DNA of 64,000 nt, from assembly GCF_030323145.1 (NCBI RefSeq), contig NZ_CP100470.1, positions 5,373,001 to 5,437,000 on the forward strand, given 5' to 3'. How positions within the stretch are numbered: the stretch's first letter is position 1; the number at the start of each line of letters is the position of its first letter. A program made the translations under genes and the position numbers. Origin of the DNA: Mesorhizobium sp. C432A. GTDB lineage: Bacteria; Pseudomonadota; Alphaproteobacteria; Rhizobiales; Rhizobiaceae. The notes below the pieces were generated by a model that was given only the letters and a program-made list of their open reading frames with translations, ran no database searches and had not been told where the DNA came from. Of this stretch, positions 26,490 to 33,972 are shown one piece after another.

Positions 26490-26867
26490 ATGAAATCGAC
26501 ACGCATCAAACGAATTACTGTATCGATGCTTGCCGGCCTGCTCGTATTTACGGCACCCGGTATCGGAGCGGCTGGATCGCTGGCGGGCAGCAAGGGAGAC
26601 ACCCGATTCTGGCCTCCGTTGTCACTGAATCCAAAGGAGCCCTGCACGAAGTCGTACAACGCCTATGTCGCGGCGAGTGGCCACTCGGCCTACGCGACCA
26701 CATTCTACTCGCGCGTCGACGATCTTTACATCATCTGCGGTGCGCGGCTGAACGCGCCATCTCAGAAGGCCGCGGAAGAGTTGGCGTTGCGAAGCTGTCA
26801 GGTTGGCCTGAAAAAGTGGAAGGTTCAGACCGCGAGCGGCGGCTGCAAAATCGCGGCTTCGAAATAG
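26490..26867 (+). CDS. small secreted protein of unknown function (paralogue 2)
   Basis: A 125-residue tandem paralogue of the preceding gene, with its own signal peptide (SMLAGLLVFTAPGIGAAG) and the same NAYVAASGHSAYATT, LYIICGARLNAPSQKAAEE and C-terminal AASK. The two differ in loops such as FWPPLSLNPKEPCTKS versus FYPYLPKSPKDQCTMA. A start immediately after GGGCGGCGCAAG fits. The gap between the pair is 45 bp and the gap to mccA is 49 bp, so both probably travel on the operon transcript. Confidence 0.75.
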   Translation: MKSTRIKRITVSMLAGLLVFTAPGIGAAGSLAGSKGDTRFWPPLSLNPKEPCTKSYNAYVAASGHSAYATTFYSRVDDLYIICGARLNAPSQKAAEELALRSCQVGLKKWKVQTASGGCKIAASK

Positions 26868-26916
26868 GCTCATTCCTGCCAGACCGGCGCCGCCCGAGAC
26901 AAACCCGGGAGGCTCC

Positions 26917-28878
26917 ATGTTCGCCAAGATCCTGATCGCCAATCGCGGCGAGATCGCCTGCCGGGTGATCCGCACCGCACGTAGGCTCGGTGTGCGCACG
27001 GTTGCCGTCTATTCCGACGCGGATTCCGAGGCTCTGCATGTCGAGATGGCCGACGAGGCGGTGCATATCGGTCCCTCGCCCGTCGGCGAAAGCTATCTGC
27101 GCGGCGACAGGATTGTTGCGGCGGCGCTGGCGACCGGCGCCGAGGCCATCCATCCCGGCTACGGCTTTCTCTCGGAAAACCCTGATTTCGTCGACCAGGT
27201 GGTGGCGGCGGGATTGATTTTCATCGGCCCGTCGGCTGCCTCGGTCCGCGCCATGGGTCTGAAGGACGCGGCCAAGCGGCTGATGGAAAAGGCCGGCGTG
27301 CCGGTGGTGCCGGGCTATCATGGCGAGGCGCAGGAGATCGTGCTGCTGGCGTCCAAGGCGCGTGAGATCGGCTATCCCGTGCTGATCAAGGCGCGCGCCG
27401 GCGGAGGCGGCAAGGGCATGCGCCGCGTCGAACATCCCGAACATTTTTCGGAAGCGCTGTCAGGCGCACGGCGCGAGGCCAAGGCCGCGTTCGGCGACGA
27501 TCGCGTGCTGGTCGAAAAATATGTCGACAAGCCGCGCCACATCGAGGTCCAGGTGTTCGGCGACAATTTTGGCAATGCCGTGCATCTCTATGAGCGCGAC
27601 TGCTCGGCGCAGCGCCGCCACCAGAAGGTGATCGAGGAAGCGCCGGCGCCCGGCATGACGCCGGCGCTGCGCAAGGCGATGACGGAAGCGGCGGTCAAGG
27701 CCGCCAAGGCGATCAGCTATTCGGGCGCCGGCACCATCGAATTCATCGTCGACGCCTCGCAGGGGCTGAAGGCCGACCGTTTCTGGTTCATGGAAATGAA
27801 CACCCGCCTGCAGGTCGAGCATCCCGTCACCGAAATGGTCACCGGCACCGACCTGGTCGAGTGGCAGTTGCGGGTAGCCGCCGGCGAAAAGCTGCCGAAG
27901 ACGCAGAGCGAAATCACGCTTTCCGGCCACGCCTTCGAGGCGCGCATCTATGCCGAGGAAGCGGCGAAAGGGTTTCTGCCGGCGACCGGCACGCTGCATC
28001 ACCTGGCGTTTCCCGACAACGCGCCCGAAGGCGCCAGCATGCGCATCGAGACCGGCGTGCGGGCCGGCGATGCGATCTCGCCCTTCTACGATCCGATGAT
28101 CGCCAAGCTGGTCGTCCACGCCAAGGACAGGCAGGCGGCACTCGATGCGCTCGGGACTGCGTTGTCGCAGACCGAGATTGCCGGCTCGACCGTCAACACC
28201 GCCTTTCTCGCGGCACTTGCCGCGAACACCGATTTTTCGGCCGGCGACGTCGATACCGGCCTGATCGGCAGGCATCAGGAAGCGCTGACCGCGGTCGCCC
28301 CGCCGCGCAGCGAGATCGTTGCCGCGGCGGCCCTTGCCGCGGCGGGCGCCGGTGCCTTGCCGCCGTCGAACGATCCGTGGTCGTCGCTTGCCGGCTATGC
28401 GCATTTCCACAGCATTGCGCGCCGCACGCGCCTGCGCCATGGCGAGGACGATATACTGGCGCGTGTTTCAGTGCGGCCGGACGGGCGCTTCGAGGTGGCG
28501 CTGGACGCGCCCTATGACAGCGTCAATTCGCATGATCTTCGCGCCGCCCCTCGCCTTGCCCGCTGGCCAGGCCACGTCACCGTCTTCGAAGGCGCGGTCG
28601 GCTACAGTTTCTTCGTCCCGGATCCGCTGGCGCGCACCGACGAGGCGGCCGCCGCTTCCGGCAGCCTGCGCGCGCCGATGCCAGGCGTGGTCAAGCTGGT
28701 GCGCGCGGCAAAGGGCGAAAGGGTGATCAAGGGCCAGCCGCTACTGATCCTGGAAGCGATGAAGATGGAGCACACGATCGCGGCCAGCCATGACGGCGTG
28801 ATCGCGGAAATCGCCACCGAGGGCGCGCAGGTCACCGACGGAACGGTGCTGGTGCGCTTCGTCGAAGAGGCTGCATAG
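26917..28878 (+). CDS. mccA: methylcrotonoyl-CoA carboxylase biotin-carrying (alpha) subunit
   Basis: A 653-residue subunit containing biotin carboxylase and biotin carrier domains. The N-terminal MFAKILIANRGEIACRVIRT, the ATP-grasp glycine loop KARAGGGGKGMRRVEH (about 151-166) and MEMNTRLQVEHPVTEM (about 291-306) define the carboxylase. The biotinylation site is Lys-616 in LEAMKMEHT, 37 residues from the end. With mccB it forms the dodecameric enzyme converting 3-methylcrotonyl-CoA to 3-methylglutaconyl-CoA. GGGAGG precedes the ATG. A hairpin at 28900 ends the operon; no hydroxymethylglutaryl-CoA lyase or methylglutaconyl-CoA hydratase gene follows here. Confidence 0.95.
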   Translation: MFAKILIANRGEIACRVIRTARRLGVRTVAVYSDADSEALHVEMADEAVHIGPSPVGESYLRGDRIVAAALATGAEAIHPGYGFLSENPDFVDQVVAAGLIFIGPSAASVRAMGLKDAAKRLMEKAGVPVVPGYHGEAQEIVLLASKAREIGYPVLIKARAGGGGKGMRRVEHPEHFSEALSGARREAKAAFGDDRVLVEKYVDKPRHIEVQVFGDNFGNAVHLYERDCSAQRRHQKVIEEAPAPGMTPALRKAMTEAAVKAAKAISYSGAGTIEFIVDASQGLKADRFWFMEMNTRLQVEHPVTEMVTGTDLVEWQLRVAAGEKLPKTQSEITLSGHAFEARIYAEEAAKGFLPATGTLHHLAFPDNAPEGASMRIETGVRAGDAISPFYDPMIAKLVVHAKDRQAALDALGTALSQTEIAGSTVNTAFLAALAANTDFSAGDVDTGLIGRHQEALTAVAPPRSEIVAAAALAAAGAGALPPSNDPWSSLAGYAHFHSIARRTRLRHGEDDILARVSVRPDGRFEVALDAPYDSVNSHDLRAAPRLARWPGHVTVFEGAVGYSFFVPDPLARTDEAAAASGSLRAPMPGVVKLVRAAKGERVIKGQPLLILEAMKMEHTIAASHDGVIAEIATEGAQVTDGTVLVRFVEEAA

Positions 28879-28899
28879 CCGGCTGGAGGCTTGAACGAA

Positions 28900-28926
28900 A
28901 AATGGCCAGGACAAGCCCGGCCATTT
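28900..28926. terminator. terminator between convergent mccA and livK-like genes
   Basis: AAATGGCC (28900-28907) pairs with GGCCATTT (28919-28926) around an 11-base loop. A/T runs flank both sides, so it can act in both directions. Confidence 0.75.
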
Positions 28927-28944
28927 CCTTGAGTACGCGGACGA

Positions 28945-30066
28945 TTACTGCGCGATTGGCGCGTATTTGCCGTCATGCCACTGGTTGATGTCGTAGCTGG
29001 CGTTCTTCAGATCGCCCTTCTCATCAAAGGTCACGTCGCCGACCACGGTGCTGAAAGGCGTGCCGTTCTTCAGCGCTTCGGCTACCTTGACCGGATCGTC
29101 CGTTCCGGCGCGCTTGACGCCCTCTGCAAACGCCTGAACGACGGCGTAGGAGAACAGCGTAAAGCCTTCCGGCACGAAGCCGCCCGCCTTGATCTTGGCG
29201 ATGGCCTCCTTGGCTTCCGGCTTGGCCTGCGGGTCCGACGGGAAGACGAACAGGGTGCCTTCACCGGCGGGGCCGGCGACCTGCCAGAATTCCGGCGAGG
29301 CGATCGAGTCCGGCATGATCAGCTGGAACTTGACGCTCTGCTCGGCCGACTGACGCAGGATAAGCCCGGCTTCCGGGTGATAGCCGCCGAAATAGACAAC
29401 GTCGGCCTTGAGGTCCTTCAGCTTGGTGACGAGAGCCGAATAATCCTTCTCGCCGGCATTGATGCCTTCATAGTCGATCTCCTTGAGGCCACCGGCATTC
29501 ATCGTCGCCTTCACGGCATCGGCAACGCCCTGACCGTAGGCGCTCTTGTCATGCAGGATAACGACATTCTTGCCGGCATATTTCTTGGCGATCCACGGGC
29601 CAATGAAGGCGCCCTGCGCGTCGTCACGCGTATAGAGACGCATGATCGTCGGCCAGCCGGCCTTGGCGGCGGCATCGGTCAGCTCGGGATTGGAAGAGGC
29701 CGGGCTCATCATCAGCGCGCCGGCCTCGGCGTAGACGGCGGAAGCCGGGATGCTCGAACCTGAACAGGCATGGCCGTCGATAAACTTGACGCTGTTGGCA
29801 ACGATCCGGTTGGCCACCGAAACCGCCTGCTTGGGATCGCACTGGTCGTCCTCGATGTCGAGCTTGATCATCGAGCCGTTGACACCGCCGGCGGCGTTGA
29901 TCGCGTCGGCGGCTGCCGTTGCGCCCTGCTTGAACTGGTCGCCGATCGTGGCGAGCTGTCCGGTCATCGGGCCGACCACCGAAATGGTGATGTCATCGGC
30001 AAAGGCAACCGGCGCGCTCATCATCAGGCCAAATACGGCCGCGCTCAAAATACCCATTTTTTTCAT
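28945..30066 (-). CDS. branched-chain amino acid ABC transporter substrate-binding protein
   Basis: A 373-residue periplasmic-binding protein of the Leu/Ile/Val (LivK) class. A signal peptide (MKKMGILSAAVFGLMMSAP, cleaved after VAFA) precedes DDITISVVGPMTGQLATIGD. The two-lobed fold shows KLDIEDDQCDPKQAVSVANR and GHACSGSSIPASAVYAEAG, which bind the amino acid backbone. GGAGGAG lies before ATG 30066, supporting this start. No permease or ATPase is adjacent. Its convergent placement beside the leucine-degrading operon suggests uptake of leucine or a related amino acid. Confidence 0.92.
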   Translation of the reverse strand: MKKMGILSAAVFGLMMSAPVAFADDITISVVGPMTGQLATIGDQFKQGATAAADAINAAGGVNGSMIKLDIEDDQCDPKQAVSVANRIVANSVKFIDGHACSGSSIPASAVYAEAGALMMSPASSNPELTDAAAKAGWPTIMRLYTRDDAQGAFIGPWIAKKYAGKNVVILHDKSAYGQGVADAVKATMNAGGLKEIDYEGINAGEKDYSALVTKLKDLKADVVYFGGYHPEAGLILRQSAEQSVKFQLIMPDSIASPEFWQVAGPAGEGTLFVFPSDPQAKPEAKEAIAKIKAGGFVPEGFTLFSYAVVQAFAEGVKRAGTDDPVKVAEALKNGTPFSTVVGDVTFDEKGDLKNASYDINQWHDGKYAPIAQ

Positions 30067-30452
30067 GGTGATAGAACTCCTCCCACACTCGCGCAGCCGC
30101 TCTGGCCGCGCTTCTTTCCGAAGGCGGGACAATTTCATCCTTCATTGGGCCTGTCTAGGCGCATCGGCGCCGCTCGATTGGGCCTCATCAACGCAAAAAG
30201 CCACGCCAGCCTGTTCCGGCCGGTCGTGGCTTTTTGCTCGTAGCAGTCCCCATGCGCCCCCGCGCCACCAAAACCTGCCCGCCGTCCCCATTGTGCACGA
30301 CTGGACCGTGCCCGCCTGCCGCGTTCTTGTTCTTTCATGGTCGGCCGTCTTGTCGCGGCCTTGTCGTTTCACCGGTTCCGACCGTCTTTGCGGTCTTGAT
30401 CCCGGGGCTTCCCTGTTTTCGATAATCTGCCTGCGATAATCTGCTCGCGATC
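30067..30452. other. 386-bp region between livK-like and Sel1-like genes
   Basis: The right end of the livK leader is followed by a strong bidirectional terminator (separate entry). Bases 30238-30452 hold no gene I can support; they could carry a small RNA ending at that terminator, or simply the 3' trailer of the Sel1-like gene. Confidence 0.4.
30193..30237. terminator. strong bidirectional rho-independent terminator
   Basis: A perfect 13-bp stem GCAAAAAGCCACG with CGTGGCTTTTTGC (30193-30205 with 30225-30237) has a 19-base GC-rich loop. U tracts occur in both directions. It is 216 bp past the Sel1-like stop and 126 bp upstream of the livK start. Confidence 0.88.
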
Positions 30453-30719
30453 TCAGTGCATCGTCATCCATTCGCGGGCTTCGCGCAGCGCCTTGGCGAT
30501 CTCGACCTTGGACATTGCGGCCGACAGTTCCGAGCGCAGTTCCGCGGCGCGGACCGAGCCCTTGATGGCGGCGATGTTGAACCATTTGTGGGCGGCAACG
30601 ACATCGGTCTCGCAATCGCGGCCGGTCGCGTACATCATGCCCAGTTCGAAAAGAATGTCGGCCTGGGCAGTTGCCCCCATGGCGCCGAAGCCGGCTTCAA
30701 GCATTTCAAAACGTGCCAT
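30453..30719 (-). CDS. short Sel1-repeat protein
   Basis: An 88-residue protein with one clear Sel1-like (TPR-related) repeat, ADILFELGMMYATGRDCETD followed by VVAAHKWFNIAAIKGSVRAA, and a helical C-terminus. There is no signal peptide or membrane segment. Sel1 repeats mediate protein-protein contacts; a single-repeat protein of this size would need a partner. GACTAAAATGG surrounds the start and a weak GGGGAC precedes it. The function is unknown. Confidence 0.8.
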   Translation of the reverse strand: MARFEMLEAGFGAMGATAQADILFELGMMYATGRDCETDVVAAHKWFNIAAIKGSVRAAELRSELSAAMSKVEIAKALREAREWMTMH

Positions 30720-31159
30720 TTTAGTCCCCTGTCTGGCTCCCGAGAGCGGGCCTCTTCTGTCCCCCGGTGTTCCCCGGGGAGCCGCTCTTTCGATGCTTCC
30801 GAGAATGAGGCCGAGCCTTGAATCCGTCGTTAAATGGCGTGCTTAATTTGGAGAAAACAAAGCTAAAACAAGAGGTAAACGCGGAAATTCGTTAAGGATA
30901 CAAAGTCAGCAATCCCGCCGTTTTTCGATCGATTTGACGAAAATTTGCAAGACGCCGATCAACACTCTGCTAACCACGCAAACCAAAGCCAACGCCTCGA
31001 TCGTTTCATTTTCACGGGCTGCGCTCTCCCGACCCCGCATGAAAATTGCGAAACCTTCCGTCGCGGCACCCGCTTTTGTTTTGCCGGGAGCTGGATTAGC
31101 TTACGTTTGCGTAAGGGGCAGAGAGGCGGCTGCCCCACCTAACACCAGGGAGGACAGAT
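30720..31159. promoter_or_regulatory. divergent intergenic region with AT-rich core (440 bp)
   Basis: It separates the Sel1-like gene (minus) and the DUF2147 gene (plus). Bases about 30840-30960 are AT-rich and likely hold the minus-strand promoter. A GC-rich inverted repeat occurs around 30756-30780. A CTTACG/CGTAAG dyad at 31100-31115 is listed separately. No gene is seen. Confidence 0.45.
31100..31115. promoter_or_regulatory. CTTACG-N4-CGTAAG dyad upstream of the DUF2147 gene
   Basis: A perfect 6-bp inverted repeat with a TTTG centre lies 45 bp upstream of the ATG. Half-sites of the TTACG/CGTAA kind resemble those of MerR-family regulators of acyl-CoA catabolism; the assignment to any regulator is inference. 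Confidence 0.4.
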
Positions 31160-31501
31160 ATGTTTCGCAAAGTGAGCTTGGCCCTGGCGGCCACCGTGAT
31201 GATGGCTGGTGCGGCCTGGGCCGATCCGATCGAAGGCAATTGGAAGACACAAGCCGGCGACACAGCAGTTATCGGCGGCAGCGGTTCATTCTCCATCACC
31301 CTGAAGACCGGCAAATATGCCGGGAAGACCATCGGTTCGCTCAAGGCGGCCGGGGCCAACAAATATGCCGGCAACATCACCGATCCGGCAAACGACAAGA
31401 CCTATTCGGGCAAGGCAACACTGTCGGGCACCTCGCTCAAGATGAGCGGCTGCGTGCTCGGCGGGCTGATCTGCAAGAGCCAGACCTGGCACAAGCTCTG
31501 A
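31160..31501 (+). CDS. DUF2147 family secreted protein
   Basis: A 113-residue protein with a signal peptide (MFRKVSLALAATVMMAGAAW, cleaved after WA). The mature part starts DPIEGNWKTQAGDTAVI, the usual DUF2147 opening (G.W.T..G...V.I), and ends SLKMSGCVLGGLICKSQTWH, matching the family's L.GC...G..C..Q.W. Two cysteines suggest a periplasmic disulfide. The family's role is not established. GGGAGGACAG precedes the ATG, and a good terminator follows the stop, so it is a single-gene unit. Confidence 0.88.
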   Translation: MFRKVSLALAATVMMAGAAWADPIEGNWKTQAGDTAVIGGSGSFSITLKTGKYAGKTIGSLKAAGANKYAGNITDPANDKTYSGKATLSGTSLKMSGCVLGGLICKSQTWHKL

Positions 31502-31522
31502 TCTTGCTGCTTTGAGTTGACC

Positions 31523-31553
31523 AACGGGGCCTTCACAGGCCCCGTTTTCTTTT
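31523..31553 (+). terminator. rho-independent terminator of the DUF2147 gene
   Basis: A perfect 10-bp stem (AACGGGGCCT with AGGCCCCGTT, loop TCAC) is followed by TTTTCTTTT. Confidence 0.9.
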
Positions 31554-31727
31554 GCAGGACGGTCCGCGCCATAGCGACGACCGTGCCGTTTGCGGCGGCG
31601 CAAACCCGAACCGACGCTCTCTCTAAGACCTCGTCAATCACTTTGAACCGCAGATGAACGCCGGCATCAGCGCCGGTTCAGTCGCATCAGGGCATTTTGA
31701 TGGCGTGTTCAAGGAGACACTCCGCAA

Positions 31728-31880
31728 ATGCTCGCTCGCCGCTTCACCATCGTCTGCCTGTTGATGAGCCTGTTCGGGATGCTCTTCGCCATCCTCGTGG
31801 CCGAATCCGGCCGTCCGGCGCGTTCCTGGGATGCAGCCAGTTCCTGCCAATTCGATTGCATGAACCATTTTCGCCCCTGA
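31728..31880 (+). CDS. small membrane protein, 50 residues
   Basis: The frame reads MLARRFTIVCLLMSLFGMLF then AILVAESGRPARSWD and ends CMNHFRP. One hydrophobic helix follows a short basic N-terminus, then an acidic/basic tail with two cysteines. AAGGAG lies 10 bases before the ATG, a strong ribosome-binding site that supports translation. The topology could be a signal peptide or a single-pass anchor. I do not recognise the family. Confidence 0.5.
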   Translation: MLARRFTIVCLLMSLFGMLFAILVAESGRPARSWDAASSCQFDCMNHFRP

Positions 31881-31919
31881 GACGACAAAGACATAGATCC
31901 AAACAGAAAAGCAAAAGCC

Positions 31920-32114
31920 ATGAACCGCATCGCCATCAACGCCCTCCAGACCCTTCGGCTCCTGCCGCGGGCGGCGCTCGTCCTGGTCGTGCTGTCGGCG
32001 CCGGTCCTGGCCATGCCAATGATGCGGGCCAATGCCGACACGACGATCGACGCGCCGGCGACGAAGAAGCATGGCGTCGGCTTTGTCTTGCTGGTCAGTC
32101 TGCAGCGCGGGTAA
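31920..32114 (+). CDS. small hydrophobic protein, 64 residues
   Basis: Starts 39 bp after the preceding small gene. It has a basic N-terminus (MNRIAINALQTLRLLPRAA) and a hydrophobic stretch LVLVVLSAPVLAMP, then a polar tail. The ribosome-binding site is weak (AAAAGC). The stop TAA overlaps the left end of an inverted-repeat element. It may be translated with the upstream gene; coding status is uncertain. Confidence 0.4.
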   Translation: MNRIAINALQTLRLLPRAALVLVVLSAPVLAMPMMRANADTTIDAPATKKHGVGFVLLVSLQRG

Positions 32115-32271
32115 GGTGTGCCGGTATTAAGGTGATGCCGGCCTGCAAGTGGCGGCCTTGGTGCTCACATGCTTCGAGTACGCTCCGCTCCGGTTCTCGA
32201 AGCCAACCAGTTTGGTCGCTTCGCGCCCGGCTCGACTCCGGCTCAGCGTTACCTGAATCTCAGCACACCTT
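32113..32271. repeat. 159-bp intergenic element with terminal inverted repeats
   Basis: AAGGTGTG at 32113-32120 is inverted as CACACCTT at 32264-32271. An internal CTTCGAG/CTCGAAG inverted pair lies near 32171-32203. It has no coding potential of its own and looks like a non-autonomous or mosaic intergenic repeat ahead of amn. Confidence 0.5.
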
Positions 32272-32348
32272 GGGCGTGGACGAATAAATCGACCACTTGG
32301 CGGCCATCCTCCCCTCCCAAGTGCGGCCTCAAGTCTCTATATTGAGCC

Positions 32349-33851
32349 ATGGAAAAGCGAATCTACCCACAAGCTATCGAATCGGTCGTCATGCCGGAGC
32401 CTTTCGGCAAGCAGAGCTTCGACGACGCCAAAAAGGCCGTGGCCGCCTTGCAGGTGCTCTACGACCGCAACACCAAGTTTCTGCGCGACTCCTTTGCCAC
32501 GCTTGCCGCCGGCGGCGACGAAAGCAAGCGCTACCGCGCCTTCTACCCAGAGATCGGCGTCACCACCAATTCGTTCACCCAGATCGACTCGCGCCAGGCT
32601 TACGGCCACATGCCGACCCCCGGGCATTTCTCGACCACCATCACCCAGCCGGTGCTGTTCGAACGCTATCTCGTAGAGCAGCTTCGCCTGATCATGCGCA
32701 ATCACGGCGTGCCGGTAACGGTTTCGGAATCGACCACGCCGATCCCGCTGCATTTCGCGTTCCTTGAAGGAACCCATGTCGATGGCGCCGCCGCCGACCG
32801 CATCAAACGGCCGATCCGCGACCTGTTCGACGTGCCGGATCTTGACGGCACCGACGACCAGATCGCCAACGGCACCTTCGAGGTCGCGTTCGGCGAACCA
32901 AGGCCGCTGGCGCCGTTCACGGCGCAGCGCATCGACTATTCGCTGCACCGCATGACGCACTACACGGCGACGAGCCCGCAGCATTTCCAGAACTTCGTGC
33001 TGTTCACCAACTACCAGTTCTACATCGACGAGTTCGTCGCCCGCGCGCGGGCCCAGATGGCTGAAGGCGGCCACGGCTATACCGAATTCGTCGAACCGGG
33101 CAATGTCATCACCAAGGCAGGGCAAAACGCACCCAGCGAAGGCGTGGCGGCGCCGCGCCTGCCTCAGATGCCAGCCTATCATCTGAAGAAGCCGAACCAT
33201 GGCGGCATCACCATGGTCAACATCGGCGTCGGCCCGTCCAACGCCAAGACGATCACCGACCATGTCGCGGTGCTGCGGCCACATGCATGGCTGATGCTCG
33301 GCCATTGCGCCGGCCTGCGCAACACTCAGGCGCTGGGCGACTATGTGCTGGCGCATGCCTATGTCCGGGAAGACCATGTGCTGGACGATGACCTGCCGGT
33401 GTGGGTGCCGATACCGCCGCTGGCCGAGATCCAGGTGGCGCTGCAGGAGGCGGTCGCCGAAGTCACCGGACTTTCCGGCTACGATCTCAAGCGCATCATG
33501 CGCACCGGCACCGTCGCCACCATCGACAACCGCAACTGGGAACTGCGCGACCAGCGCGGACCGGTGCAGCGGCTGTCGCAGTCGCGCGCCATCGCGCTCG
33601 ATATGGAATCGGCCACGATCGCCGCCAATGGCTTCCGCTTCCGCGTGCCCTACGGCACGCTGCTTTGCGTCTCCGACAAGCCGCTGCATGGCGAGTTGAA
33701 GCTGCCCGGCATGGCGACCGAATTCTACAAGCGGCAAGTGGCGCAGCATCTGACCATCGGCATCAAGGCGATGGAGAAGCTGGCGGAAATGCCGATGGAA
33801 CGGTTGCATTCGCGCAAGCTGAGAAGCTTTTCGGAGACGGCCTTTCAGTAG
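32349..33851 (+). CDS. amn: AMP nucleosidase
   Basis: A 500-residue enzyme that splits AMP into adenine and ribose 5-phosphate. The N-terminal regulatory domain (about 1-180) includes QAYGHMPTPGHFSTTITQPV, and the C-terminal nucleoside phosphorylase-like domain (about 250-490) includes RPHAWLMLGHCAGLRNTQAL and IALDMESATIAANGFRFRVP, where the Asp/Glu-Ser motif binds ribose. The length equals that of the long AMN class. GAGCC precedes the ATG closely. The gene appears single, with no purine genes beside it. Confidence 0.94.
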   Translation: MEKRIYPQAIESVVMPEPFGKQSFDDAKKAVAALQVLYDRNTKFLRDSFATLAAGGDESKRYRAFYPEIGVTTNSFTQIDSRQAYGHMPTPGHFSTTITQPVLFERYLVEQLRLIMRNHGVPVTVSESTTPIPLHFAFLEGTHVDGAAADRIKRPIRDLFDVPDLDGTDDQIANGTFEVAFGEPRPLAPFTAQRIDYSLHRMTHYTATSPQHFQNFVLFTNYQFYIDEFVARARAQMAEGGHGYTEFVEPGNVITKAGQNAPSEGVAAPRLPQMPAYHLKKPNHGGITMVNIGVGPSNAKTITDHVAVLRPHAWLMLGHCAGLRNTQALGDYVLAHAYVREDHVLDDDLPVWVPIPPLAEIQVALQEAVAEVTGLSGYDLKRIMRTGTVATIDNRNWELRDQRGPVQRLSQSRAIALDMESATIAANGFRFRVPYGTLLCVSDKPLHGELKLPGMATEFYKRQVAQHLTIGIKAMEKLAEMPMERLHSRKLRSFSETAFQ

Positions 33852-33972
33852 ACCGGCTGCCGTAAATGTTTGCCGCGAGGCGTTTCGTCATCTTGATTGG
33901 GCCGCATTTCAGCCGATAAAGGCCTGATACCTCGGCAATGTATTACCCGGTCTATGGGCAAAACCCGGTCTG

